Below are positions 30,462 through 41,097 of a stretch of DNA of 64,000 bases, piece by piece. The notes beneath the pieces are model-generated. The model was not told the DNA's origin. It made no database searches and saw only the letters and a list, made by a program, of their open reading frames with translations. Within the stretch, counting starts at the first letter, position 1; each line of letters opens with the position of its first letter. Position numbers and translations under genes: made by a program. This DNA is from Blastocystis hominis (taxonomy: Eukaryota > Sar > Bigyra > Opalinata > Blastocystidae): NCBI RefSeq assembly GCF_000151665.1, contig NW_013171830.1:1-64000 (forward strand), given 5' to 3'.

Positions 30462-32615
30462 ATGAATTGTAATCTCTGTTTCAAATTGGACGAAGAGTTT
30501 CTGGATAAATATAAGACGATTCAGCCTCCTTTTGGATATGCGCCTCTGGGTGAAATGGTGTATCGTCGTACCTACTCTAGAAAACTGGAGGATGGAACCA
30601 ACGAAGACTGGTGGCAGACTGTCCGTCGTGTAGTGGAAGGAACCTATTCATTGCAGAAGGAACACATTCAAGCTTTCCACCTGGGTTGGGATGATGAGCA
30701 TGGTCAACGATCGGCTCAAGAGATGTACGATTTGATGTTCAATATGAAATTCCTGCCTCCTGGTCGTGGTTTGTGGGCTATGGGTACTGCGATCGTCCAC
30801 AAGAAGAATCTGTCTGCTGCTTTGAACAACTGTGCCTTCGTGTCTACGGAGGATATTGTGAACAACCCAACGCGTCCCTTCGAGTTTTTGATGGATGCGT
30901 CGATGCTGGGAGTGGGTGTGGGTTTCGATACGAAGGGACGCGACACGCTGCCGGTGCTGGGTCCGAAGGAGGGAGAGAAGTTCACCTATGTGATCGATGA
31001 TTCGCGCGAAGGATGGGTGAGCTCCGTGTCGTTGCTGCTGAAGGCGTACTTTGGCGTGAACGGAGTTCAGCAGCCGGACGTGGAGTTCGACTACTCGGTG
31101 ATTCGTCCCGAGGGCGAGCCGTTGAAGACGTTCGGCGGAGTGAGCAGCGGTCCGCGTCCTCTGCGCGAGCTGCACTGCAGCATCCGCGAGGTGCTGAACA
31201 AGCGGATTGGTTCGCGCTTGGACACGACGGGGATCGTGGATCTGTTCAATCTGATCGGGAAGTGCGTGGTCTCCGGGAATGTGCGTCGCTCGGCGGAGAT
31301 CGCGTTCGGCGAGGCGGACGACGAGACGTTTTTGGACCTGAAGGACTACTCGAAGCATCCGGAGCGCATGGCGTACGGCTGGTCGTCGAACAACTCGGTG
31401 TTCGCGCGTGTGGGAATGGACTACTCGGAGGTGGCGAGCCGTCTGCGCGTGAACGGCGAGCCGGGTCTGGCGTGGCTGGAGAACATGCAGCGGTTCGGGC
31501 GCATGGCGGACGGTCCGAACAACAAGGACTGGCGCGTGAAGGGCGGGAACCCGTGCCTGGAGCAGTCGCTGGAGTCATACGAGCTGTGCTGCCTGGTGGA
31601 GACGTTCCCCGCGCGGCACGCGACGAAGGAGGAGTACCTGCGGACGCTGAAGTTCGCGTACCTGTACGCGAAGACGGTGACGCTGCGCATGACGCACTGG
31701 CCGGAGACGAACCGCGTGATGCTGCGGAACCGGCGGATCGGGTGCTCGGTGAGCGGCGTGGCGGACTTCCTGGGGAAGCACAGCCTGGAGGAGCTGCGGC
31801 AGTGGCTGGACGAGGGCTACGCGACGGTGCAGCACTGGGACGAGGTGTACAGCAACTGGTTCTGCATCCCGCGGTCGATCAAGACGACCTCGGTGAAGCC
31901 GTCGGGGACGGTGTCGCTGCTGGCGGGCTCCACGCCGGGCATGCACTTCCCGGAGAGCCGGATCTACATCCGGCGCATGCGCATGGGGAAGAACGACCCG
32001 CTGGTGGCGCCGCTGCGGCGCGCGGGGTACAGCGTGGTGCCGGCGATCGGGCAGGAAGAGACGACGGTGGTGGTGGAGGTGCCGGTGAAGCTGCCCGCGA
32101 ACGTGCGCGTGCAGAGCGAGGTGTCGATGTTCGAGCAGCTGTCGCTGGCGGCGTTCCTGCAGCGGTACTGGGCGGATAACCAGGTGTCGTGCACGGTGAC
32201 GTTCGACCCGGAGAGCGAGGGACCGCACATCGCGCAGATGCTGCAGTACTTCCAGTACCAGCTGAAGGGAGTGTCCATGTTCCCCAAGCAGGACTACTCC
32301 AAGTATCCCCAGCTGCCCTACGAGGCCATCTCCGAGGAGGTCTACAACGAAATGACGCGCGATTTGAAGCCCATCGAGTTCGTGGATCGCAGCAAGCCCG
32401 CCGTCGTCAAGGCGAAGCCCACGCAGTTCTCCCCGATCAAGCTGACGCAGAAGAACAAGTTCATGATTCTTCCGAGCAAGAAGAGCTCGGCGAGAAGAGT
32501 GTTGTTCGCGCAGGAGAATGAAAATGAGGGAGAGGAGGAGGAGGAGGAACAGGGAGTGGGACAGATGTTCCCCGATGCTGTGTCCTTCTGCACGAATGAC
32601 CACTGCCAGTTGTAA
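30462..32615 (+). CDS. Adenosylcobalamin-dependent ribonucleoside-triphosphate reductase (class II)
   Basis: Monomeric class II ribonucleotide reductase of the Lactobacillus RTPR type, making dNTPs from NTPs with coenzyme B12. It works without oxygen, which fits an anaerobe. 717 residues, close to the usual ~740. Visible: N-terminal LGEMVYRRTYSRKLEDG, first redox cysteine in ALNNCAFVS, GVGVGFDTKG, the active-site block GGNPCLEQSLESYELCCLVE with thiyl and partner cysteines, and SVKPSGTVSLLAGSTPGMH. The C-terminal swinging CX4C pair is CTNDHC, four residues before the TAA. The coding part is intronless. ATG 30462 is chosen; a possible 26-nt 5' intron lies at 30423-30448. GC content rises strongly along the gene. 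Probably of bacterial origin. Confidence 0.95.
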   Translation: MNCNLCFKLDEEFLDKYKTIQPPFGYAPLGEMVYRRTYSRKLEDGTNEDWWQTVRRVVEGTYSLQKEHIQAFHLGWDDEHGQRSAQEMYDLMFNMKFLPPGRGLWAMGTAIVHKKNLSAALNNCAFVSTEDIVNNPTRPFEFLMDASMLGVGVGFDTKGRDTLPVLGPKEGEKFTYVIDDSREGWVSSVSLLLKAYFGVNGVQQPDVEFDYSVIRPEGEPLKTFGGVSSGPRPLRELHCSIREVLNKRIGSRLDTTGIVDLFNLIGKCVVSGNVRRSAEIAFGEADDETFLDLKDYSKHPERMAYGWSSNNSVFARVGMDYSEVASRLRVNGEPGLAWLENMQRFGRMADGPNNKDWRVKGGNPCLEQSLESYELCCLVETFPARHATKEEYLRTLKFAYLYAKTVTLRMTHWPETNRVMLRNRRIGCSVSGVADFLGKHSLEELRQWLDEGYATVQHWDEVYSNWFCIPRSIKTTSVKPSGTVSLLAGSTPGMHFPESRIYIRRMRMGKNDPLVAPLRRAGYSVVPAIGQEETTVVVEVPVKLPANVRVQSEVSMFEQLSLAAFLQRYWADNQVSCTVTFDPESEGPHIAQMLQYFQYQLKGVSMFPKQDYSKYPQLPYEAISEEVYNEMTRDLKPIEFVDRSKPAVVKAKPTQFSPIKLTQKNKFMILPSKKSSARRVLFAQENENEGEEEEEEQGVGQMFPDAVSFCTNDHCQL

Positions 32616-32687
32616 GGAATCTACCATATATACTCTATATATCAATATATAAATCGAAGGTTTTGTAATTTAGTTTCAATGAAGGAA

Positions 32688-32695
32688 TGTTTGTT
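32688..32695 (+). terminator. 3'-end motif TGTTTGTT of the RTPR gene
   Basis: Exact 8-mer 72 nt after the TAA; the next gene starts only 34 nt later. Confidence 0.65.
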
Positions 32696-32728
32696 GGGAC
32701 AATTCGTTTACAATTCTGAGTGGATTGC

Positions 32729-34452
32729 ATGCTTTCTCGGGGTCTTGTTTCAAAGACTCAGAATTGCATTCGATGTCTTCCAATAAGCTGTAGAGCTTGG
32801 CGATCTCCTTCGGTTTTTTCGTTCACCTTTCGTTCACTCTATTTGGCTAGAGCTTCGTTTTCTACAGTGAAAAAGCGGAGTAATAACACGTTCCAGACGA
32901 TTTCTGCAACCACCGACTACTCATTGATTCAAGTGGATCCGCAGAAATACACTACATGTGAACTTTGTTCCCTGTTGAGAGAGAGGGACATTTCCATTCC
33001 TGATGTAGATTTCGCTAGAAATCATTATCATTAGATTGACAATATATGTTTGGCTCTATCTGGAAGAAGAGATATTGTTCCCGAGGTAGGTTGACCGATT
33101 TCGTTTGAAACGGTAGCAAGTGGAGATTGCAACGCGAAGTCTGTATCGAATAAACTATTACAAGCAGTTGATCCATTTTGTTCGAATCATAGCGGCTCGC
33201 TTTGTACTTTTCTTCTTTTTTTCTTATTGCAGCCTTCTATCCGTCTAACGGCGCATACATGTGAGATGGCCATGGAGTCTATAATCGGTTCAAAGCAGTA
33301 CGATCTACTGGATCTGATGTGGAATCTGGTAGATCACAATCTCCGTAGTCACTGGAGTATTCTAGGTACCTTATGCTTCCTCTTTTGAATGGAAGGTCCG
33401 TACTGTCATTGTCTATTGGCAGATCGTCGTATGACGGATGCTCGTCCGTATCTGGATCGATTACAACGAGAGCAGTACTCCATTTCTGCTGCGAATTGTC
33501 ACATTTTGCAAGGATTGTATAGTGGGCACTACTACTACGAGTGTCTCCATTTCTTCAAAGGGTTAATTGAAATGGATTCGTCCGGCCAGCTGCTTGGGAA
33601 GCCTACCAGTGTCCACACTGCGCTGAAAGCTGCCTATCAGTTGAAGGAGTATCAATCTGTGCTAGAGATATTCGACCTGATGCAGAAACGAGAAATGCGA
33701 ATGGTTCGTCCCGTGGTGTTTATGGTATCAGAGGTATTGAACAGAATCGATTGCTTCCAAGTAGATATACGAAAAGGGCGATTTCTGGAAGCTGGATTAT
33801 AACCGAAAGATCGGAATTCTGCGCGAGAATGGAATTATTCCGACAGATCAGCAGTGAGAATCGGGATGGGACCTGAGAGATAGACAGTTGCAGCTGCTGG
33901 CTCAGTCGCGATTACCTCAGTACTTAAAGGGGAGCGAGATATTGGAGGCATTTAGTCGAGCGAAGAACGAATCGCAAGTGGTGGTGAATGAAAAGGGGGA
34001 CTATTGTAAGGATGCTGGTTAGAACGTGACATGTAGTCGTTTCTCTTGAGAAGTACCATGATACGCACCGTCGATTGCGGTTGTTTGGTGTGTTGGAGAG
34101 CATTGCGGGACAGAAGGAAAAGGAGAAGGAAAAGGAAAAGGAAAAGGAAAAGGAAAAGGAAAAGGAAAAGGAAAAGGAAAAGGAAAAGGAAAAGGAAAAG
34201 GAAAAGAAGAAGGAAAAGAAGAAGGAAAAGAAGAAGGAAAAGAAGAAGAACTCGAAAAAGCGACTGATCGTGCAGACGGTGGAAAATGACCCTATTCTTC
34301 GTCGCTTCCTCGAGATGGAATTGTTCCCATCCATTCAGTTTCAGCAGCAAGTATAGGTTACTTCAACTCGTTTTGATTAGAATCGCCACATCAAAATCCC
34401 TGTGAAAGCAATCGAGAATTGGAAATCCCATCGCAACGATCCCGTTCTCTAG
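32729..34452 (+). CDS. Mitochondrial PPR-like protein with Lys-Glu repeat tract
   Basis: 493 residues from nine exons (eight introns of 29-31 nt; sum 3 x 494 nt). The N-terminus is a strong organelle presequence: no acidic residue in the first ~45, many Arg, Ser and Phe (MLSRGLVSKTQNCIRCLP; FTFRSLYLARASFSTVKK). The middle has helical-repeat features of pentatricopeptide proteins, for example VHTALKAAYQLKEYQSVLEI followed by FDLMQKREMRMVRP. A tract of alternating Lys and Glu, encoded by a GAAAAG repeat, precedes the conserved-looking end QTVENDPILRRFLEMELFP. It likely binds RNA in the mitochondrion-related organelle. The PPR call rests on pattern only. Confidence 0.7.
34117..34249 (+). repeat. 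(GAAAAG)n hexanucleotide repeat encoding Glu-Lys
   Basis: About fourteen GAAAAG units followed by four GAAAAGAAGAAG units, all in frame inside the PPR-like gene. Confidence 0.9.
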
Positions 34453-34521
34453 TCAATCAGCCCAGTTTATTTTTTTTGTTTTAGTTGAGAGCGTGTTCTC
34501 CCAGATTGCCTTGCTTGTTCC

Positions 34522-34529
34522 ATCAAACA
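34522..34529 (-). terminator. 3'-end motif variant TGTTTGAT of TIM
   Basis: Lies 9 nt after the TAA of triosephosphate isomerase. Confidence 0.6.
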
Positions 34530-34538
34530 AATCAATGC

Positions 34539-35385
34539 TTAGCAGTTAATGATCTGCACGAAATCGGGCTTCAGAGAAGCTCCACCCACCAGGAATCCAT
34601 CGATATCCTCCTTCTTGATGAGATCAGCGCAGTTCTTGGTAGAAACGGATCCTCCGTAGATAATGCGCACGTTCTCAGCCACAGCAGGGCTCACAGCCGA
34701 AGCCATGTAAGCACGAATCTGAGCGTGGGTCTCCTCAGCCACATCGGGGGTGGCAGTCTTTCCAGTGCCAATAGCCCACACAGGCTCGTAGGCAATCACG
34801 ATGTTCTCCCAGTCCTTCTCCTCCAGAACATCCACGACCGCCTGCAGCTGAGCCTTGCACACATCCATGGTCTTGCCGCTCTCTCTGTCCTCGAGCAGCT
34901 CACCGATGCAGAGAATCACCTTCACGCCGTTAGCAAGGGCGATCTTGGTCTTCTCAGCAATCAGCTCGTCCGACTCAGCAGCCACGGTGTGGCGGCGCTC
35001 GCTGTGACCCAGGAGAGTCCAGTTCACACCGAAGTCTATGCATCAAGACAAGATAAGAAACAAACCCTTGAGCATGGGAGCAGAAAGCTCACCGGTGAAG
35101 GCACCATAACCCTATCAATTACGAAAGGCGTGCGCTTTCCTACGTTCACCTTCCAGATGTTCTGAGCAGAAACCTCAATCTCCTTTCTCAGGAGGTTCTT
35201 GGCGAGGGAGATGTGCAGGGCAGTAGGGGCAATCACAATATCACGGTCCGTCTTGAGATCGCCAGCAGCATTGAAGGCGTTGATAAGCTCAGTCAGGGAC
35301 GACACAGTTCCGTTCTAGAGCTAAGAATTCCCCTCTCTCTGCCTACGCATTTCCAGTTTCCACCAATGAAGAGTCTACGAGGCAT
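34539..35385 (-). CDS. TPI1: Triosephosphate isomerase
   Basis: Glycolytic TIM interconverting dihydroxyacetone phosphate and glyceraldehyde-3-phosphate. 248 residues, the usual length, starting [13 protein letters not shown] with the catalytic Lys. The catalytic His is in LLGHSERRH, the catalytic Glu in [18 protein letters not shown], and the phosphate-gripping [11 protein letters not shown] is present. Three introns (32, 38, 30 nt); exons sum to 3 x 249 nt. This copy is stand-alone, not fused to GAPDH. A 30-nt intron at 35398-35427 would allow an extended start at 35448 ([15 protein letters not shown]), so a short leader cannot be excluded. The 3' end converges with the PPR-like gene. Confidence 0.95.
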
Positions 35386-35680
35386 TCTAATCAAGTTCTA
35401 AAATATGTATGAGGGACTCGTTCGTACTGTTACGTCATTTGCCTTCATGATGATCAAGACGCACCCACACTGTACTGACGCGCGTCGTCCCGCAGAGAGT
35501 CCCTGATTTCGGAGTGCCTACTCACAGGCAGTTTCATTGTATACATTCGTTTCAAAGCGAATCTTGTATTTGGTTGTATTGTATAGAATATTAATACTAG
35601 TAGGTGTTTATATTTTATAATTGGGTTATACTCACCTTGTAATTTAGTTATCTCCATTACTGGTTCACTAAATTTTGAAA

Positions 35681-38312
35681 ATGGCAGAATTTAATGAGAA
35701 ATCTTTCAAGGTTTTTATTTGAATGGGGGCGAATAATCGATAGTTGAAACAGCAAGAAGAGGTTCAGAATTCACCTCAGGCTGGTATTCACAGGTGTGAG
35801 AAAGTAGACGCTATTTTCGTTTGTAATCAATAGCCTATCGGTCAAATTGGAGTTCAGGAGAGATCTCCAGTTTGCTGGTCTCCCGATGGAAATCAGTATT
35901 CTTTGCCTTCATCTTTAAATTCTAGGCTGTGCTATGTCAATGCTACTCATGGTCTGATCATTTGCGAGATTGATAAAGCCTCCTCTCATTTCGTTCAAAA
36001 GATGATCTTGACCGGCCATCATCATACGGTTCGCGCTTTACTTTACCACCCTACCCAGGATCTCATTGTATCTTCTGGTTCGGAGGGAGTGTTTGTGTGG
36101 GATCTGCAGAGTGCTACTTGTATCAAGGAAATTAAGTTTGCCTTTTCTCTCTGTTTCTCTACCTCTTAGCGAGACCACTGACAAGCTTGCCAACGAGGGT
36201 GAAGTGACTTGCTTATGTTGGTTGTACAATGGAACCATTCTTGCTACCGGAGGCCGCGATTCGACCATTCGTCTCTGGGACGTGAGTGGCAAGTAGGTCC
36301 GTCTCTTGGCATGGACTCCTAGTTTCCGTTATCTTGAGACCATCTCTGCCCACAAGAGCAGTGTGAATACGATGGTGTTCTGCGAGTCGCACGATTACTT
36401 GGTCACTGCTGGTCGCGACAGCTCGATCAATCTATGGGGCACGTCTTCTCTGTCTCCGGAGAATCTCTACAAGCGCGTAGGACGGATCCGAAAGGCGAGA
36501 TGATGCCCAGCTTGATAACCAAGGCATAGTCTGTCCGCTGCTCGCTTCGATGGACGGCCATTTGGGAGACGTGAGTATTCTCGCCATCTCGGAAGACGGC
36601 GAGTACATCTTCAGCGGCGCTCGCGACAACTCGATTCGTGTGTGGAGCTTCAATGCGCGCAAGTGCATTCGAGAGATCAAGGATCAAAACAACATGATGT
36701 GGGTCGCTCGCAGCGCGGCGTGATGGATAGGAGCACCCACAAGGGAGACATTTCCGGCCTGTTCGCCTGCGGCTCGATGTCGCATCTGGTGTCGACCTCG
36801 ATGGACGGATCGATCCATGTCTACAAACTGGGGTCCATGGCGGTCACGAACTCGCTGGACGATGATATGAGCGCCGTAACCATCGAGATGGCCGTTGAGA
36901 CTAGCTTTCCCTGGACGAACTCCTCAAAGGCTTCAGTGACGATCAGAACGTTGCGGTGGCCGCGAACGATCAGCTTGTGGCGATCTTCAAGATCTTCACG
37001 GTTTGGTTGGAGCCTGTCTGTGAGAGTAGAGCAAGGGAATCGCCTGTGCGTCGATGCCTTCCAACATGCAGTACATCGCGGTCAGCAGCGGCGGCAATTG
37101 CATCCGCGTATTGATCGAGCGCCGGTTTTGATTCTAGATCTACAGCATCTCCATCCCCGAGCTGCAGCTGCTTCATCTCCAAGAGTTCATCGGCCATTCC
37201 GACTCTGTGAATGGCGTTGCGCCCATCAACGTAGCTCTGCCGCCTCGCTCTCCCTTCTAGGACGACACCATCGTGACGGTTTCCAGTGACTACACGGTCA
37301 ATGTGTTCAATATCGATAGCGGAGTGCGGCTTATGTCCTTCACCGCGCCCTCTGCGCTCTCCTCTGTGGCCACGGTAAGCGATTCTCTGCACGGCAATCA
37401 TCGCAAGGCGGACGGCATTATCTTCGCCGCGGGAAAGGACTACGCGATCCACACATACTCCACGGAGTATCTTCGATTCTACGGAGGCATCGAGAAGGAA
37501 TGCCACGCTGCGAACCGAGAAGTGACCGACGAAATGTTCGATGTAGCGGCGGAACCCGGCGCTGAAGCGTAGCTCTGCCGCTTCGTCGGCCACTCGGGCA
37601 AGATCCGATCGATCGCTTTCAACAAAGCATGGGACACGCTGTTCTCCGCTTCGGAGGATGTATGGATGGAGGGGTCGATTCACTCCAGGGAAGCGTGATG
37701 GTCCACGTTCTCCCCGAGCTGCAGGTGAAGAGCCTCATGGACGGCGGTGCCGAGCCTCTGGAGGAAGAGTACACGTACAAGATCGAAGACCACACGGGCG
37801 TGGTGCTGGACGTCGCTCTCTCCGACGACTTCGGCGACTACTACTACATGGCCAGTGTGGGAAACGACTACACTCTGAACGTCTACCAAATCGATAAAAG
37901 GCACCACTCCTTGTTCTCGATCGAGTCTGCGCACGACTGCGTGATTCCCTGCGTCACGTTCGGCCATGCCTCGTCGAACTCCATGATCTTCACCGGTGGC
38001 TGGGACCATTTGATCAAGGTCTGGAGCCTGGAGGGAGAGCTAATGAAGGAGCTTCAGGGACACATGGAGCGAATTACCGACCTCTGCGTGAGCGATAATG
38101 GAATATATGTAGGGAAGGAGGGATGATGTCGATCGTAGCTGGCGAGTGCGTCGGCAGATAAGACCATCTGCATCTGGAACATTCCGCAGGATTTCAAGCT
38201 CGAGAAGGTCTTTGCCTGCTCTGATGAGTGCGAAGCTCTCTGTTTCTTAGGAGACAAGCTTGTGGCTGCGTATCTCACGGGAGTCGTCCGAATCTGGTCC
38301 CTGGACGAATCG
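35681..38312 (+). CDS. Large multi-WD40 repeat protein
   Basis: A long gene with many WD40 blades split by numerous ~30-nt introns. Clear blades include TVRALLYHPTQDLIVSSGSE plus GVFVWD, ILATGGRDSTIRLWDVSGK, DYLVTAGRDSSINLW, GEYIFSGARDNSIRVW, HLVSTSMDGSIHVYKL, TVSSDYTVNVFNID, MASVGNDYTLNVYQIDK, MIFTGGWDHLIKVWSLEGEL and KTICIWNIPQDFKLEKVF. At least twelve to fourteen blades suggest two propellers. No extra domain is seen. The start MAEFNEKSFK is followed by a 31-nt intron. I cannot assign it to a named family. The TAA at 38310 is followed 36 nt later by TGTTTGTT. Confidence 0.8.
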
Positions 38313-38348
38313 TAAGAAGTTAGATCCTTTGTAGTGAACGTGTGAATT

Positions 38349-38356
38349 TGTTTGTT
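38349..38356 (+). terminator. 3'-end motif TGTTTGTT of the WD40 gene
   Basis: Exact 8-mer 36 nt after the TAA. Confidence 0.7.
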
Positions 38357-38424
38357 GAAAAAGGCAAATGGCAGAATTCGGGGGTATTTTGTGACTCCAT
38401 TGTTTGTGCAAATTCTCGATAACC

Positions 38425-41075
38425 ATGAGTGATAATGTGAATGAGATTATGGAGAGAATGGTTCCGGACCTGAGGGATATGGAAGAGAACGGAATCTTCT
38501 CTCATGTACGGTTCACTGAGGTGTTCGCTAATGCGTAGGGAGAAATTACATCTATCATTCACAAACGTCGCGGAATGGAATATGCAATGAGCAGCTATTC
38601 GAAAACGATCCAGGACTACCTTACTGCGATTCAATATGAAATCAATTTGGAAACACTGCGGAAAATGCGTAAGAATCGTCTAGGTATTCTGTTCCGTTAG
38701 TCTTTAAACGTAGGTCTGAGCAAGTACCTGAAGAGCGACAGTAGTGTTGTGAATCGGACCCATTTTATCTTTGAACGGATGATCCGGAGATATAAAAGCG
38801 ATTTAAATGTTTGGCTAAAGTATGTAGAGTTCTGTGAATCAATCGGTGCAAATGGAAAGTTAGGGACTCTGTTTCCGAGGTAAGCTTTATTCTGGAAGCT
38901 GGCTGATTGACGTATAGAATCCTGCAGTTGCACCCTCGAGCCGAAGGAGTTTGGGTGAAAGCAGCCAACTGGGAAATGTCTCAAGGCAATTTTTCGAACG
39001 CTCGAAGTGATTTCTCTGCTTTCCGATCACTCATAGCTTTGATGCAGCGCGCAATCCGAATCAATAAGCACAGCCAGCTATTATGGAAAGAGTATTTCCG
39101 ATTCGAACTGGGGTATGTGAATTTAATCGAAGAGCGTCGTCGTGTTCTCGGTCTCAGTGTAGGCTTTCTCTCGCTGTTTTGATTGCAGTCTCTTCGTGAG
39201 CGATTGCTGGGCGATGAAAAGGATAAAACGCTGGAAGAGCTGATGGAGAAGGAACTCTCCGAATCGGAATCACAATCGGAGTCATCATCAAGTCAGAAAT
39301 CACAAGATGAAAATGATAACGATAACGATAACGATAACGATAACGATAACGATAACGATAACGATAACGATAACGATAACGATGAAGATGTGAACGATTT
39401 GGAATTGCTGGAGGATAACGAAGAGTCTTGTGAGAACGAGCGTTCCATCTAATGACTAGCCTCCACTGCAAATCAAGCAGAAGCCAGCGCGAAATCCGCC
39501 GAGGAATCAAAGAATCACGAGATGGACGAGATGATTCGCTCGCAATCCGAAGCCTATCAATCCCAATTTCTTCAAGGATCCATTCCCAAAATCATTTTCA
39601 AGCACGCTATGAAGGGTTTCCGCTCGATACCGTTTGCTAATTCATAGAATGCGACGATATCCAACTCGCCACGTCGCTTCTTCAAATCAGTTTCGAGCTG
39701 GGAAACACCTTCGTCGAGCAATTCATTCTCCAAGATCTCCTCGATAATCACTGGACCGTCTTCTCTTCTCTTCCCTTCCCTCATCCATAGAATCTCTCTC
39801 TTTGGAACGTCCTCATTCCCTATCCAGTCTCGCGTGTAATTCATCAGCTTTCCCTCGATTCTTCTTCTTCTTCGGCATCCGACGATGTCGCAAAGCGAAA
39901 TCGATCCCAATTCGACGAAGCTCTTTTCATGGCGCAGCAGCTCGCGCAGCACGCCGCTTCCGTTTCGATTTGGCTTCCTCTCCACGCTAGAAACTCCTCG
40001 CTTCGCCCGATGTCGCCGCTCCTTCCGCGGTTTTCACGCTGTTGATCACCGCTCTGACTGACGCCGCGACGTCTTTGGCGCCTTATGGCGATGTTTCCCC
40101 GCTTTATGAAGCGATCGAATCGTTCTTCCGCGAGGCGGAGGCGAAGAAGGAAGTGTCCGAGGAAGTCGTGTTTGCGTTCGTTCGGTTCTACGCCAATCGA
40201 GGCCAGATGCAAGAGTGTGTGGCGTGTGTGATGAAGTACTTGGAGTTGCTGACGAGCACCGTCGAAGCCTTCCAAAAGACGATGAATCTTCTGGTTTCTG
40301 TGGCCGGAAGGGACATTTCGCTGATTACGGATGCTGCTGGAACGTCGAACGCGAAGGGTGAGAGCGAAGAGGCGAGGTGAGGCGTAGAGTTCATTGCGGA
40401 TTTGTACGAGAAGGGAATGAGTCGGTTTGCGAACGAGAAAAATCGAGGCGAGCTGCTGAAAGTGGCGGTGCGCTACTTGAAGTTTTTGATTTCGATTCAC
40501 GAAGCGGACGAAGCGATCGAAGCGCTGTTCCATGTCGTTTTGAAAGGAAGAAATCACCGCTAGAAAGTGTTTTTGATCGCTCCCGAGCTGAACGTTCCCG
40601 TGTTCGTTTTGTATCTCTCCTACTGCAACGAGCAGAGCATTTCGCGTCTGCGCTCCGCGGAGGACTTGTAGGATCGTGGCAAGGCTTTGAGCTGCAGTGC
40701 GTTGGAGAACGAAGTGCTGATTCCCCTGGGGTCCGAGGTTCTCGGCGAGTGCATCGAGTACGAGAATCGCTGGCTGGCTTCCCTCTCGGACGAGGCAGCC
40801 CAGCAAACCAACCAGAAGGAGCAGAAGGAGCAGAAGGAGCAGAAGGAGCAGAGAGAGCGCGATGAGACGGTGAAGCGGATTGAGCGGCTGTACGGCGAAC
40901 TGGCGAAGCGCTGCTCGCAAGACACGGAGACATGGGTGAAGTATTGGTGGTTCGAGCGAAGCAACGGACAGTTCGAGAAGGCGCAGAAGGTGTACAACCG
41001 CGCCATCCATCTCCTACCCGACATCGGAGCGTTCGAAGAGAAGGTGAGCTTGATGAAAAGTCGTCGTCCTTTATG
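38425..41075 (+). CDS. UTP6: UTP6, U3 snoRNP/SSU processome HAT-repeat protein, stop made by polyadenylation
   Basis: UTP6 is a UTP-B subunit of the small-subunit processome in the nucleolus. The N-terminus matches the family well: ENGIFSHGEITSIIHKRRGM, DYLTAIQYEINLETLRKMRK, KYVEFCESIGANGKLGTLFP, QLHPRAEGVWVKAANWEMS. HAT repeats follow and end with TETWVKYWWFERSNGQFEKA. An insert with an Asn-Asp repeat is lineage-specific. Twelve introns (29-38 nt). Spliced length to 41075 is 3 x 758 + 2. The frame has no encoded stop near the end; it stays open to about 41640, into the opposing gene. The last bases TG at 41074-41075 would become TGA after polyadenylation. Confidence 0.9.
39308..39382 (+). 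repeat. (AACGAT)n hexanucleotide repeat encoding Asn-Asp
   Basis: About twelve tandem AACGAT units in frame within UTP6, flanked by Ser/Glu-rich and acidic sequence. Confidence 0.9.
40807..40851 (+). repeat. 9-nt repeat encoding Lys-Glu-Gln in UTP6
   Basis: Four to five tandem AAGGAGCAG units in frame. Confidence 0.8.
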
Positions 41076-41078
41076 TTG

Positions 41079-41086
41079 TGTTTGTT
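41079..41086 (+). terminator. TGTTTGTT motif that defines the UTP6 end
   Basis: Starts 3 nt after the TG at 41074-41075. It directly abuts the opposing motif of the CLU gene at 41087-41094. Confidence 0.9.
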
Positions 41087-41094
41087 CGCAAACA
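41087..41094 (-). terminator. Motif variant TGTTTGCG that defines the CLU gene end
   Basis: Starts 3 nt after the TG at 41099-41098 on the minus strand. Immediately adjacent, tail to tail, to the UTP6 motif. Confidence 0.85.
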
Positions 41095-41097
41095 AGC

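Noticed and set aside
32612-32695. Alternative 3' end of RTPR through a ~60-nt intron and a poly(A)-made stop
   Set aside because: The encoded TAA directly follows the expected CX4C C-terminus, so no extra exon is needed.
35454-35657. Minus-strand open frame beginning MEITKLQ upstream of TIM
   Set aside because: Can be spliced into several short frames but resembles nothing and would run into the TIM start; possibly TIM leader sequence, not a separate gene.
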